Assembly: GCF_000143415.4 (NCBI RefSeq)
Contig: NW_003314267.1
Coordinates: 3,617,138 to 3,681,137, forward strand
DNA from: Selaginella moellendorffii
Lineage: Eukaryota; Streptophyta; Lycopodiopsida; Selaginellales; Selaginellaceae
Reading direction: 5' to 3'
DNA length: 64,000 nt
Shown here: in pieces, positions 1-10,585 of the stretch
Layout: each line of letters opens with the position of its first letter
Position numbering within the stretch: position 1 is the stretch's first letter
The notes under the pieces: model-generated
Told to the model about the DNA's origin: nothing
Database searches by the model: none
What the model saw: the letters and a program-made list of their open reading frames with translations, nothing else
Program-made: the position numbers and the translations under genes

Positions 1-221
1 TATAAAAACTGGCCGTCACGAGTGACGGGCGAGGGCACTCAAGACAGCGGCTCACGACAAGCGTGACGGGCATCGACGCGTCGGTGTGTTAAATGGTAGC
101 GACATAAGGTAGCGCCCGTCAAGGTCGTCTGGCACATCGTACGGACGGACGCGCCCCTGGTTCGACTCTTCTCCACGCCATTTGGAGGAGGGCATATTCC
201 ACAAGATGAGCTTGAGCTCTT
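1..221. other. Window edge and upstream region of UGT1
   Basis: A TATA-like run lies at 1-8. A 10-base stretch at 159-168 fits the internal B-box consensus of tRNA-type RNA polymerase III promoters, and the following bases end in CCA just before 181. I could not fold a convincing cloverleaf, so this is at best a tRNA-like remnant. The rest is the probable promoter and leader of the UGT gene starting at 222. Confidence 0.35.
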
Positions 222-1659
222 ATGGCTCCTCACGCAGCGATCTTCTCCATGGATGGTCCCGGGCATTTAAATCCGATGCTGGAGCTCGCGGAGAGATTGC
301 AGCAGCAGCATGGATTCGCCATCACAGTGCTCGCCTCGCCGCTGACAGACGCTGCCCCGCTCGCGCGAAAGCATCCCAGCGTGAAGTTCGTGACAGTTCC
401 AGTTCCGGATGATCTCCTTCGCCTCGCCTGCATGGGTGATTTGTTCCGGATGGTGGATTCCATGCCAGGAGCAGTGGAAGAGGCCGTGCGCGAGCTGGAT
501 CCTCCCGCGACGATGGTGATCGCGGATGGATTCGTGGGCTGGACGCAGGACGTTGCCGACAAGCTCGGGATCGCGAGAGTGTTCTTCTGGACGGCGTCGG
601 CGGCGTGCGAGATCGTTTGCTCCAACATCCTGGAGCTCAAGTCTCGAGGCTATCTGCCAGTCAAGAGTAAGTTTGTCAAGGATGATCTTCTTTTAAAAGT
701 TGATGAGCACTTCTTCTCCAGGAAACTTGGAAGACGAGAGTGTCATCGATTTCCTGCCGGGGCTGACTGGCATGACTCGAAAGGATTTGCCGCTGGCCTT
801 CTATGACGACGACGTCTGCCTGGATTTCATTGGAAAAGCTTGCGCGAGGCGTCCAGAGGCGTTTTGCGTGCTCGCGAACACGTTCCAGGAGCTAGAACCA
901 GTGGCCATCGCCGCGATGCGCGAGAGGATGAGGTACTTTGCGATTGGGCCACTGATCCCTCGGGCTCTTCTCCGCGAAGCGCAGCTCCCCAGGGAGGATT
1001 TGCGCGATCACGACGAGCATCTCGGCTGCATGGAGTGGCTGGATCGCCAGCTTCCGGCGTCGATCCTCTACATCGCGTTTGGGAGCGTCGCAGTGCTCTC
1101 CTTCCGCCAAGTGAAGGAGATTCTCGACGCGCTGCAAGCTTCCAATCAGGCGTTCTTGTGGAGCTTCCGGAAGAACTTTGTCGTGGATGTTCCGGACAAC
1201 GATCACAAGGCCCTGGACGAGCTTCTAGATCGAGCCAAGGCCATGGAATCCAGGCTCGTGTCGTGGGCTCCCCAGCTCCACGTCCTGCGGCACCCAGCGG
1301 TGGTGGGATTCGTGACCCACTGCGGCTGGAACTCGACCATGGAGGCGATCAGCTCCGGCGTTCCAATGCTCGCGTGGCCGCGCACGTCGGAGCAAAACAT
1401 GAACTCCAAGCGCATGGTCGAGGAGTGGAAGATCGCGCTGGGCGTGAACAACCATGGCCAGGACACGGACGATCCCCCGCGAGTGATCCAGTCCCGGGAG
1501 ATCGCGAGGCTGATCGAGGAGCTCAATGGGGAAGAGGGCAAATCGATGAAGGAGAATGTGTTGCGATTGAGAGACGCGCTCCGGGCGGCGCATGGACCCG
1601 GTGGATCGGCGTGCGAGAGCTTGCGCGAATTCGCAGAGTGTTTCGCGAAGAGCCGCTAG
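222..1659 (+). CDS. UDP-glycosyltransferase (UGT1), family 1
   Basis: Plant family-1 UGTs transfer a sugar from a UDP-sugar to small acceptors in the cytosol. Exons 222-666 and 722-1659, intron 667-721 (55 bp, phase 1); 460 residues, normal for the family. The N-terminal half has the catalytic-His motif as PGHLNP (about residue 20) and the partner Asp in VIADGF. The PSPG sugar-donor box runs from about residue 330 with WAPQ, HCGWNS and a final Gln, which in the family favours UDP-glucose. The box holds an unusual AWPRTSEQ where relatives have WPC.AEQ. The acceptor cannot be told from sequence. UGT2 follows 105 bp downstream on the same strand but is clearly divergent, so this is not one of the recent duplicates. 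The start is the first ATG giving the family N-terminus (APHAA). Confidence 0.93.
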
Positions 1660-1667
1660 TCTACGCT

Positions 1668-1718
1668 AGTCAAACGCTCAGTCAAACTCTTACTCAAAAC
1701 GCTTAGTCAAACGGTCAA
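1668..1718. promoter_or_regulatory. Cluster of four W-boxes upstream of UGT2
   Basis: Reverse-complement TTGAC cores occur four times in 51 bp: AGTCAA at 1668, 1680 and 1705, and GGTCAA at 1713. They lie 47-97 bp upstream of the UGT2 start codon. Such clusters are the known target type of WRKY transcription factors. Function here is inferred from density and position. Confidence 0.55.
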
Positions 1719-1764
1719 TGTTATTTAAACCTTCCTCGCAAGAGCCCTAAGTTGAGATTCGTCC

Positions 1765-3281
1765 ATGGCGGAACAGCACGCCGTGGTTGTGGCTTATCCA
1801 GGGCAAGGCCACATCAATCCGCTGATGCAGCTCTCCCTGCGCCTGGCGAGCTCCATGGGATTCTTCGTCACCTTCGTCACGACGAGGGGCAACCACGAGA
1901 GCATTCTAGCGGCGTGGGAACGGCAGGGCGTGGCGCCGCCGTGGGAGCGCGGCCTCTCCATCCAAATGCGCCCCATCCCCGACGATGTGCTCCCGCCGCG
2001 CTCCATGGGCGGGATCTTCCACTTCCTCGAGGGCGTCAAGAAGCTCGGTCCCGGACTGGAGGAGCTCATGGAGGCACTGGCCAAGGACCCTAGCATGCCG
2101 CCGGTGTCGTGCGTCGTATCGGATGCGTTCTTGCTGTGGGCGGCGGGAGTGGCGCGCCGATTTGGAGTGCCCTGGGTGATGTACTTCCCCTTGCCGGTCT
2201 TGGCGTTCCTGATTTACCACCATGCTAGTGCTACCGAGGTCCTCTCATCTCGCGATCCAGGTAATCGAGATTTCGGAGCATAGAGCGAGTAGATTCGTGT
2301 TCTTGACAGTGAGCGAAAAACTAATACGCATCCTTGTGGCCAGAATGCGAGGATCTTATCGAGTGCCCGGGCGTGATCCCGCTGCATCCACTGGAGTTGC
2401 CATCGCTCGTCTGCAATCCCCAGGACACGACTCACGAGCTACTGCGAGGGATGAGCGATGGCGCGAGGAACAGCGCTGCTTGGGTCTTCTTCAACACTTG
2501 CCCCGCGCTGGAGCAGCCGCTCATCGATGCGGCGAGGGAGCAGGGGTTTGATAGGTTCGTACCAGTCGCACCACTGCTCCCACCCAGCTTCCTCGGACTA
2601 GGCGACCTGGATCATCGATCATCGCCCCAGGAGTTTTTCACGAGCTCGCTCTGGGAGCAAGATCTCAGCTGCCTCGATTGGCTCGATCGCCAGCCGCCAC
2701 GATCCGTGCTCTACATCTCCTTCGGCAGCATAGCGGCGATGAATTTCTCGCAGCTGGAAGTCCTGCTCGGTGGATTGCTCGACCTTGGCGAGAGATTCCT
2801 GTGGGTGCTTCGCCCGGATCTCGTCTCGGACATGGGAGAGGAAGATCACGCACGATTCCTTGACAGGGCGAAAGATCTGGGCCTCGTCGTTCGCTGGGCG
2901 CCGCAACTCCAGGTCCTCCGCCATGGATCAACCGCGGCCTTCCTCACTCACTGCGGATGGAATTCCACGTTTGAAAGCATTTGCGCTGGAGTGCCGACGA
3001 TCTGCCAGCCCTGCTTCGCGGAGCAAAAGGCCAACGCCAAGTACGTCGTGGAGGTGTGGAAGACGGGCGTGAAGCTCGCAAAGGGTCATCGCGGAGATTT
3101 CTCCAAAGAGGACGTGCTGCGCGCCATAAGCGCGGTGATGGGCGGTGGCGAGCAGACCGATTCGATCCGGAAGAGAGCCGCGGATCTGCGCGATGCGTGC
3201 CGGAAGGATTTCCAAGAGATGAGCGGGCTCAAGGCATTCGCGGCCGATCTCCTCGCCAAGAACAAGAGCGCGGAATTCTGA
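1765..3281 (+). CDS. UDP-glycosyltransferase (UGT2), family 1
   Basis: Exons 1765-2260 and 2344-3281; the intron 2261-2343 is 83 bp and phase 1, at the same place as in UGT1. The product has 477 residues. The catalytic His lies in GQGHINP near residue 20 and the Asp in VVSDAF. The PSPG box carries WAPQL, HCGWNS and FAEQ. Its sequence is distinct from the 9-20 kb group (for example THCGWNSTFESI), so it is an older paralogue. Start chosen at the ATG that opens MAEQHAV, directly before the Rossmann strand. A W-box cluster lies in its upstream region, which suggests stress-responsive expression. Acceptor unknown. Confidence 0.93.
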
Positions 3282-3367
3282 ACGGCTAAGATCGAACCCA
3301 AGATATCCGACGGTTCCGTTTAAATAAGTGAATATGCTGCGGCATTTAGGGTTCTTGAGCTTGATGG

Positions 3368-4981
3368 ATGCGAAGAGCGTGTAGCGGCGAGCACATCTAC
3401 CCCCAGCTTTGTTCTCTTGCACAGCGCTGCGGCAAAGATCCGGCGGCAGCCAAGTGGGTTCACTCGCAGATCGTCGCCTGCGGCTATGGAAGCGATCGAT
3501 TTCTGGGGAATCTCGTCGTACAGATGTATGGCGGCTGCGGGCGCGTGGAGGACGCGATGGATGCGTTCCGCCGGATCCAGCAGCCCAATGTCTTCTCTTG
3601 GGCGATTCTGGCGGCGGCACTGCTGCACAGCGATCGGCTCCGAGAGGGCCGCGAGGTTTTCTCGCGAATGCCGCAGCACAATGTGGTGTCGACCACGGCG
3701 ATGCTCGCCGCGCTCGTCTCGGCCGGGCTGATGGAGCAGGCAATGGCGGTGTTTGCGAGCATGAAGGAAAGGAATGCCGTGACATGGACTGCGCTTGTTA
3801 CCGGATTCAGCGATGGTGCTGCCGCGCTCGAGGCGTTTGGAAAAATGCCGCAGTGGGATTGCGTGGCGCTAAACGCAATGCTCGCTGCAAATTTCCAAGA
3901 AGGGCATTTTGGCATGACGAAAGATTGTTTCGATAGGATGCCATGGAAGAACGAGGTGTCGTGGAACACGATCTTAGATGCTTTCTCGCAACGAGGTCTG
4001 ATCTTTTCAATCTTGGAGAAGTTCTGGAGAATGCCAATGTGGACTATTGTTTCGTGGAACACTATGATCGCGGCATTTGCCAGAGTGGGGGATATGTATA
4101 ACGCAAAGAAATCTTTTGACACCGCTCCAGAGCGCGACCTGATCTCCTGGAACAGTCTCTTGGAAGCGTGTAGTAACATCGACGAGTCGAGGAAAGTGTT
4201 CGATCTTTCGCCCAAGTGGAGCTCGGCAACTTGGAGCTCTATGATCGTGGCACTTGCACAAAGCAATCGCGTCAAAGAAGGCGTGGAGCTCCTGCTTCGC
4301 GCGGCGATGGAGCTCGAGGGATTCCATCCCGAGCCCGGCACTCTCACCGCTCTCATCACCGCCTGCACCACCACCGGGTCACTCGAGCAGGGAAGAATCC
4401 TCCACGAGTTCCTCGGCAATTCAATCGCTTGCGACGATTCCCACGGGCTTTCTCTGGCGAGCGTGATGCTCCGCATGTATAGCGAGTGTGGATGCCTCGA
4501 GGGGGCCGAGCTCGTCTTCTCGTCCATGCCGGAGCAGGATCTCGACTTGGTCGCGTGGAGCTCTATGATCTGTGCGTACGCCCATCACGGACAGGGCGAG
4601 CGAGCGCTGGATCTCTTCCGGGCTATGAGCGCCGCCGGAGTGGAGCCCGACGATGTGGTATTCGTGAGCATCATTTCGGCTTGCAGCCACAGTGGTCTAC
4701 TCCATCACAGCCGGGTGTTCTTCCACTTGATGGCTGGGGAGTTTTCGATCGCGGCAGGGCTGGATCAGTACAAGAGCATCGTCGATGCACTGGGCCGCGC
4801 GGGAATGATCGAGCTAGCTCTCGAGCTCTTGCAAACCATGCCTTTCTTCCCGGATAGAAGCTCTTGGACGGCGTTTCTAGGGGCGTGTAATAGCCATAGA
4901 AGGAATGTGAGCGTGGATGTGGAGCTCGAGGGGCTTAGCGGTGCGCTCTACGTGCTCCTGGCCAACTCGAAGCTTTGTTAA
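3368..4981 (+). CDS. PLS-class pentatricopeptide repeat protein, short E-like end
   Basis: An intronless gene of 537 residues. PPR proteins bind organellar RNA base by base and act in editing, splicing or stability in plastids or mitochondria. About a dozen repeats are visible from residue 45 onward, with recurrent motifs of the type VVSWNTMI..F and .F..MP. An L/P-type segment at 320-400 precedes a normal P-L-S run and the typical ISACSHSGL region. The C-terminus stops soon after an SWTAFLGAC motif; the full E2 motif and DYW deaminase are absent. Several repeats are shortened (27-28 residues), which would break a regular RNA register. There is no obvious transit peptide. It sits between two UGT genes and is unrelated to them. 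Confidence 0.9.
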   Translation: MRRACSGEHIYPQLCSLAQRCGKDPAAAKWVHSQIVACGYGSDRFLGNLVVQMYGGCGRVEDAMDAFRRIQQPNVFSWAILAAALLHSDRLREGREVFSRMPQHNVVSTTAMLAALVSAGLMEQAMAVFASMKERNAVTWTALVTGFSDGAAALEAFGKMPQWDCVALNAMLAANFQEGHFGMTKDCFDRMPWKNEVSWNTILDAFSQRGLIFSILEKFWRMPMWTIVSWNTMIAAFARVGDMYNAKKSFDTAPERDLISWNSLLEACSNIDESRKVFDLSPKWSSATWSSMIVALAQSNRVKEGVELLLRAAMELEGFHPEPGTLTALITACTTTGSLEQGRILHEFLGNSIACDDSHGLSLASVMLRMYSECGCLEGAELVFSSMPEQDLDLVAWSSMICAYAHHGQGERALDLFRAMSAAGVEPDDVVFVSIISACSHSGLLHHSRVFFHLMAGEFSIAAGLDQYKSIVDALGRAGMIELALELLQTMPFFPDRSSWTAFLGACNSHRRNVSVDVELEGLSGALYVLLANSKLC

Positions 4982-4996
4982 TATTCTTAAGAATAT
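4981..4996. repeat. 16-bp perfect AT palindrome at the PPR stop codon
   Basis: The palindrome ATATTCTTAAGAATAT begins on the last base of the PPR stop codon. The following 100 bp hold two copies of an ATATGCTTTTCGATAA-like element (about 4993 and 5047). Similar GAATAT/GCATCTT fragments occur after or before other genes at about 42165, 43665, 43720, 58802 and 61210. It may be a 3'-UTR element or a short dispersed repeat. Confidence 0.5.
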
Positions 4997-5299
4997 GCTT
5001 TTCGATAAAGCTTTCTGAGGATATTCTAAGATGCTTTGCTAGGAGCATATGCTTTTCGATAATATGCTAAGATGCTTATATTGATCTAGGTTTAGGGCTA
5101 ACAGGGGAGCGAAGGCGCGCGCGATCGAGACAAAATGCGGCCGACACCGATGTAAGTTCTCCTCGATTCTATTCCCGATCGCGTGTTCCGGATGGATCCG
5201 CGGGCGAAATCTCCCCTCCATATTTCCTTGAAAGATTTCGCTCTTGTAGGATCGCGGCGCCGCCGCTGATTTCGTGTTTCCAGCGATGATCTGCGGGAC
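4997..5299. other. Spacer between PPR and UGT3
   Basis: About 300 bp holding the AT-rich direct repeats described just upstream and a telo-box-like TTTAGGG at about 5091. No coding frame or RNA gene was recognised. Confidence 0.4.
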
Positions 5300-6814
5300 A
5301 TGGACGCGAATGGAGGCGGCGATCGGCCGCATGCGGTGGTATTCCCGTTTCCATCGCTGGGCCACATCATCCCGATGATGCATCTCTCCTGCCGGTTGGA
5401 AGCGCTGGGGTTTCTCATCACTTTCGTCAACACGGAGCACAACCATCTCCGGATCCTTCACGCATGGAGGGCGAGACGAATCCCGCTGCCGGAGGAGCAC
5501 GAAGTTCACATCAATATGGTGGGGCTGCCCGACGCCAACATGCCTTCTCTCGAGACTATCAACGTGTTTGAGGCGATCATGTCCACAGACAGGCTCCGCG
5601 GCGCTTTTGAGAGAATGATCGGCAAGCTGGTGGAGAGCCAGAGCTGTCCTCCAGTTTGTATCATCGCAGATGGATTTCTTTCTTGGACTCAAGACATTGC
5701 TCAGGAGTTTAGTCTACAGTGGGCCGTGTTCTGGGCATCGTCCGCGGCAACGAGCTTGATCTCTATGCACATTCCCGACTTGATGGAAAGAGGCCTCGCT
5801 CCTTTGAAAGGTACGTTTCCCTCTTTTCTCTTTTGTTTCTCTTTATTGAGTTTGTTTTCCTTTGCAGCTGAAAACGAGCATAGCTACATTTCGTTCATAG
5901 ACGGTATGCCAACAATATCTTCCAGTGATCTCCCGACTTCCATCGCCAGGCAGGATCAATATGATCCTGGTTTTAGGCATAGAATCGAGAGGATACAACG
6001 TGTGAAGCGAGCCGACTGGATCTTTGCTAATACTTTCATGGCTCTGGAGCACAACGAGCTCCGGGCCATGCAAGGGCGGGTCCAGAACAAGCTCCTCCCA
6101 GTTGGTCCGGTTCTCTCGCTTGGGTTCTTAGAAATAAGTGACGGAACGGCAGATATCGAGATCACCATCGATGATTCTGTGGAAGACGACAGGTGTATAG
6201 ACTGGCTAGACAGACAAGGAGCTCTTTCGGTGCTGTATGTCTCTTTTGGCAGCATCGCTCATCTCTCTGGACGGCAGCTGGAACAGGTCGCTCAAGGATT
6301 GGAGGCTTGCTCTTACCCGTTTCTGTGGGTGATACGGAACGAGCTGGTCCAGACTATGTCAGCTGACGTTCGAAACGCTTTCACGGAGAAAGTTAGAGGC
6401 CGCAGTCTCGTGATTCCATCAGCTCCGGCTCGCGTGCTCAAACATCCTTCATTGGGAGCTTTCGTGACGCACTGCGGATGGAATTCTACGCTGGAAGGCA
6501 TCAGCGTGGGGCTTCCAATGCTGTGCTGGCCGTGCTTCGCTGACCAGATGCTAAACTGCCGCTACATCGTCAAGGAGTGGAGAATAGGAATCGAGTTTGC
6601 GAAGGCAGCAACTGGTTTGGTGGACAAGTCAGAAGTTGAAAGGGTGGTGAGGGCGGTGTTAGAGGGAGACCAAGGTCGGCAGATCAGGCGAAGGATTCGC
6701 TCCTTGAGAGACGCCGCAAGAACTGCATTGATGGCCGGGGGACTTTCACGAAAAAGTTTGGAAGAGTTCGCAGAGGCTATGAAGTCTGAGATGCGATCCA
6801 GCTTTTTTTTCTAG
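5300..6814 (+). CDS. UDP-glycosyltransferase (UGT3) with a 57-bp in-frame intron
   Basis: Exons 5300-5810 and 5868-6814; intron 5811-5867 (GTACGT...TTTGCAG) sits at the family position and phase. The spliced product has 485 residues. The intron is 57 bp with no in-frame stop, so the unspliced message is also one open frame of 504 residues with 19 extra, mostly hydrophobic residues. The catalytic His is in LGHIIP, the Asp in IIADGF, and the PSPG box has HCGWNS and ends FADQ rather than AEQ. The first W of the box is replaced: the sequence reads IPSAPARVLKHP, so the usual WAPQ is degenerate. That could weaken sugar-nucleotide binding. Start is the ATG at 5300 preceding GDRPHAVVFPFP. Confidence 0.92.
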   Translation: MDANGGGDRPHAVVFPFPSLGHIIPMMHLSCRLEALGFLITFVNTEHNHLRILHAWRARRIPLPEEHEVHINMVGLPDANMPSLETINVFEAIMSTDRLRGAFERMIGKLVESQSCPPVCIIADGFLSWTQDIAQEFSLQWAVFWASSAATSLISMHIPDLMERGLAPLKGTFPSFLFCFSLLSLFSFAAENEHSYISFIDGMPTISSSDLPTSIARQDQYDPGFRHRIERIQRVKRADWIFANTFMALEHNELRAMQGRVQNKLLPVGPVLSLGFLEISDGTADIEITIDDSVEDDRCIDWLDRQGALSVLYVSFGSIAHLSGRQLEQVAQGLEACSYPFLWVIRNELVQTMSADVRNAFTEKVRGRSLVIPSAPARVLKHPSLGAFVTHCGWNSTLEGISVGLPMLCWPCFADQMLNCRYIVKEWRIGIEFAKAATGLVDKSEVERVVRAVLEGDQGRQIRRRIRSLRDAARTALMAGGLSRKSLEEFAEAMKSEMRSSFFF

Positions 6815-6869
6815 CCTGTCTACTGGCATGGCGGAATGGGGGGCTGACAACCATGTTACTTCGACTTAA

Positions 6870-8368
6870 CTATACCAATCGTTTTGAGATCAAGTCAACA
6901 AAGGCGGACAAGTTCCTATCGGATGACCCACCTTCTGTCACGGTACTTCTAATCTCATTTCTAAGTTCTATGGCTCTTTTCCTGATTTCTTTTCCAGGAT
7001 CTTCCACCATGAGCCGCCTGATCACTTGATGAACCACCTCCTTGCTCGCCACACCGTGACAGGAGCCTCGGAAAAAGCTCAGCCCGACCTTCCAGTCGTC
7101 GACGATGATCTTACAGTTGAGATGTTGCTCGGCGAAGCAAGGCCAGCATAGCAAAGGAACTCCACTGCAGACGGCTTCTAAGGTGGAATTCCACCCGCAG
7201 TGCGTCAGAAAGCCTCCAACGGACGGATGCTTGAGAACTTGAAGCTGCGGTGCCCAGGAAATCACCAGTCCCTGCGACTTAGTCCTCACGACGAAGTCCT
7301 CGCAGAAGTTAGGAGCTTCAGACTCGCTCACAAGGTTCGGCCTCATCACCCACAGGAATGGCTGCCCGCTCGATTCGAGGCCTAGAGCCAACTTCTCTAT
7401 CTGGTTCGCTTTCAACGTCGCCATGCTTCCGAAAGACACGTATAGGACCGACCTCGGCTCTCTCTCGTCGAGCCAGCTCAAGCAGTGCATATCTTCCTTC
7501 CAAACTCCTTCGGCCGACACAGTGTTCTCATCAGCTGGATGGTCAGACAAGAACGAGCTGGGTAGCAGGGGCCCGATGGTCAAGAACTTTGCGGGACGAA
7601 GAAGCTCCTGGATGGCAGCAACGACCTTGCGCTCCAGCTCCTCGACGGTATTCAGGAAGATGCAAGCTGCCTCCTTGTTCCGGGAGAAAATGCGAGATCT
7701 TCGCTCGAGCCCCTCGGGGGTGGAAGTAAGCAGGGAGGATGGGATATCTTTGATGGAAAGACTGTCGATCCCAGGGATGAAGTCGATGACAGAGTCCGGA
7801 TCACTCGTCTCTGGCTCACACAGCAACAGCGACATTGTCAAGCGGCAGAATTTCTCCTCTCAATCAAGCACAGACCTGTGAAAGGTAGCATGCCTCGGGA
7901 GATCAGTTGAGGGAGATTGCAATTGATGAGAAAAGTCGCTGCCGAGGCGGTCCACATAGCAATTCTGGGGAGCTTGAGCCTGTCCGCAAGATCTTGGCCC
8001 ATCTCGACGAAGGAATCCAGCAGGATGCAGCAGATTGGAGAGCTCCAAACTCCATCGCCACCGAGTCCCGAGATGAAGGCAGCGAGATTGTCCTCGGCCT
8101 CCTCGAGAGCGTCTAGAACGGCAGAGAGTTGGCTCGTGCTCGGCAGGCCAGCGATGTGGCTGATCTCCAAGACGCTGGGAGGGAGTGGAAGGACGCGGAC
8201 GTGTGGATTGGGGGAGCGCTGCATGCGATGGACGTCTTGCTGTGGAACTAGGAGCGTGGTGATGAGATCTGGGCCGCAGAGACGAGCCAAGAGGTGGAGG
8301 AGGGGATTGATGTGGCCTTGGAGTGGCAACGGAAGCGCTACTATGTGCAAAAGAGATGCTGCTGCCAT
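6870..8368 (-). CDS. UDP-glycosyltransferase (UGT4), opposite strand
   Basis: Exons 8368-7876 and 7810-6870; intron 7875-7811 (65 bp, phase 1). 477 residues. It is convergent with UGT3, with only about 55 bp between stop codons. The catalytic His is in LQGHINP; the Asp lies in CILLDSF, where relatives have SD. The PSPG box has WAPQL, HCGWNS and FAEQ. The first ATG that keeps the frame is 8368 (MAAASLL); the upstream in-frame TTG is not used. The linker begins with the family signature SVIDFIPG. The acceptor is unknown. Confidence 0.92.
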
Positions 8369-9027
8369 GGTCGCCAACAAAATTCCAACCTAGGTTCTTT
8401 GTCTATGACAATGTAAAATATATTCTTTTTTAATTTTATTATTTATACAATTGTTTTTGTCTGGATATTTTATCATGCAGGGTAAATATTCATAATACCT
8501 ATTTTTTCATTTATGTTGCTCATGAGATTTCAAAATTAATTTCATTCTTTATTAAAATAATATTTCTTTGATAAGCTGTTCAAAAAGATCAGTTGTTATT
8601 TTTTACTTAGAAAATTTAAATAAACATTATATTATATAATATAAAGATGGTCTATAGTTCGATTCGGTTGTCTGTCGTTTTTCCTTGGCCAGCTGTTTCG
8701 CTGTTTAGCACTTTTTTTCTTGGTATGATGATGGAAACAAGACAGCAGCCATTCAGTTCTCTCTTTGATCGTGTACACACAAGCACTAAGCAAATGGATT
8801 CCAGGCTTTCTAAGGCTTTTGCCAGGCCAGAATTTCCATCCTCGTCCTCAAGGCACCAAGCAATGGAAGAGTAGCAAAGGTGAAGAACTTTCAATCTTCT
8901 CACATTTTGGGTGGTAGCTTATAAGTTGACGATAGCACAATGTGGAGCACTGGATCCATGCCTTCGTCGTGAGAGCACACAAGAAGTAAAAGCTTGAGAA
9001 CTGTTTAGCTTTTCCTTTTCTCCGTCA
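8369..9027. other. AT-rich spacer between divergent UGT4 and UGT5
   Basis: About 660 bp, strongly AT-rich at 8400-8650, unlike the GC-rich genes on both sides. It must hold both promoters. The small frames inside have no family resemblance, and no repeat or RNA gene was recognised. Confidence 0.45.
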
Positions 9028-10551
9028 ATGGGCTCTTCGACTGGTGCCAGGAGGCTCGCTCCTCACGCAGCGGTTCTTCCCATTCCAACCCAAGGCCACA
9101 TCTCCCCACTCCTCCACCTCTCAAGAGCTCTGGCCTCGCGAGGCTTCGGCATAACTTTCATCAACACGGAGGCCAACCAGCGGGACTTGAAGAACATCGT
9201 TTCGAAGGAGAGCTATGGCTGTGGTGGCGGCATTCGCTTCGAGACGGTCCCGGGCATCCAAGCGAGCGACGTCGACTTGGCGGTCCCGGAGAAGCGGCGG
9301 ATGTTCTCCGAGGCAGTGATGGAGATGCAGGCTCCAGTGGAGAGCTTGCTCATCAGGAACATGGCCAGAGACGATGATCTCGTTCCTCCGGTCTCGTGCT
9401 TCGTCTCGGATATGTTCTTCCCGTGGTCCGCGGAAGTAACAAGAAGGATTGGAATCCCAGAGGTCAAGTTCTGGACTGCCAGTGCCTCTTGCGTTTTGCT
9501 CGAGTGCGCGGTTCCGCAAATGTTGGAGAAGGGAGACATTCCAGTCCAAGGTAAAGCTTGAGGCACTTCTTTCTTTTTTCCCTTTCCTTCTTTCGAGAAG
9601 CTCTAACGTGTTCCGCCAGATCGTTCCATTGAGAAGTGCATAACTTACGTAGACGGCTTGTCACCACTACCAATGTGGAGCCTCCCGGGCGACTTTTCTG
9701 CCAGTGACGACGACCCGGGATTCGCTGGCAAGTGCGCTAGAGCCAAGATCTTCGCCACAACGTCGTGGGTTTTGATAAACTCGTTCGAAGAACTCGAGGG
9801 CAGTGCCACCTTCCAAGCTTTCCGAGACATCTCTCCCAAAACAATCGCAGTGGGTCCTGTTTTCACCATGATCCCCGGCTCCGAACCACGCAACAGTGCC
9901 CTGTGGGAGGAAGACACCGAGAGTTTATCCTGGCTCGGCAAGCAAAGTCCCGGCTCGGTTCTCTACATTTCCTTGGGCAGCATCGCGACTCTCAGCTTCG
10001 ATCAGTTCAAGGAGTTCTCCGAGGGACTGAGGCTTCTCCAGCGTCCGTTTATCTGGGCCATCCGACCCAAGTCGGTCAACGGCATGGAGCCCGAGTTCCT
10101 GGAGCGTTTCAAGGAGACCGTGAGGAGCTTCGGACTGGTTGTGAGCTGGGCTCCTCAGGTGGACATCCTCCGCCACCCTTCCACGGCTGGATTTCTCAGT
10201 CACTGCGGCTGGAACTCCATCCTCGAGAGCGTAGCATCCGCGGTGCCCATGCTTTGCTGGCCGTGCGTCGCGGAGCAGAATCTAAACTGCAAGTTGATAG
10301 TGGAGGACTGGAAGATCGGTCTCAAGTTCTCGAACATGACGAGGTCGGATCCTCGCGACGTGGTGGTGGCGAGGGACGAGTTTGTGGAGGTGGTGGAGCG
10401 ATTCATGGGAGCTGACAGTGAGCATTTGAGGATTAACGTCAAGAAGCTGAGCGAGGAGGCTCGTAGGGCAGTGTCTAGAGGTGGCTCCTCGTATGAAAAC
10501 CTGGAGAGATTTGCCGAAGTAATGAAGACTTTCTTACATACCATAAACTAA
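9028..10551 (+). CDS. UDP-glycosyltransferase (UGT5), founder-type member of the 9-20 kb group
   Basis: Exons 9028-9550 and 9620-10551; intron 9551-9619 (69 bp, phase 1). 484 residues. The protein is closely similar to UGT7, UGT8 and UGT9, which lie on the other strand, so an inversion or inverted duplication separates it from them. His is in TQGHISP, the Asp in FVSDMF, and the PSPG box has WAPQV, SHCGWNS and VAEQ. Near the C-terminus it has VVVARDEFVEVVERF, the single-copy form of a segment that is duplicated in UGT7. The N-terminus keeps TQGH/EANQ like UGT9 and unlike UGT7/8. Confidence 0.93.
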
Positions 10552-10585
10552 GCAAACTATTCTCAAACATATTGGAATAAAATTA

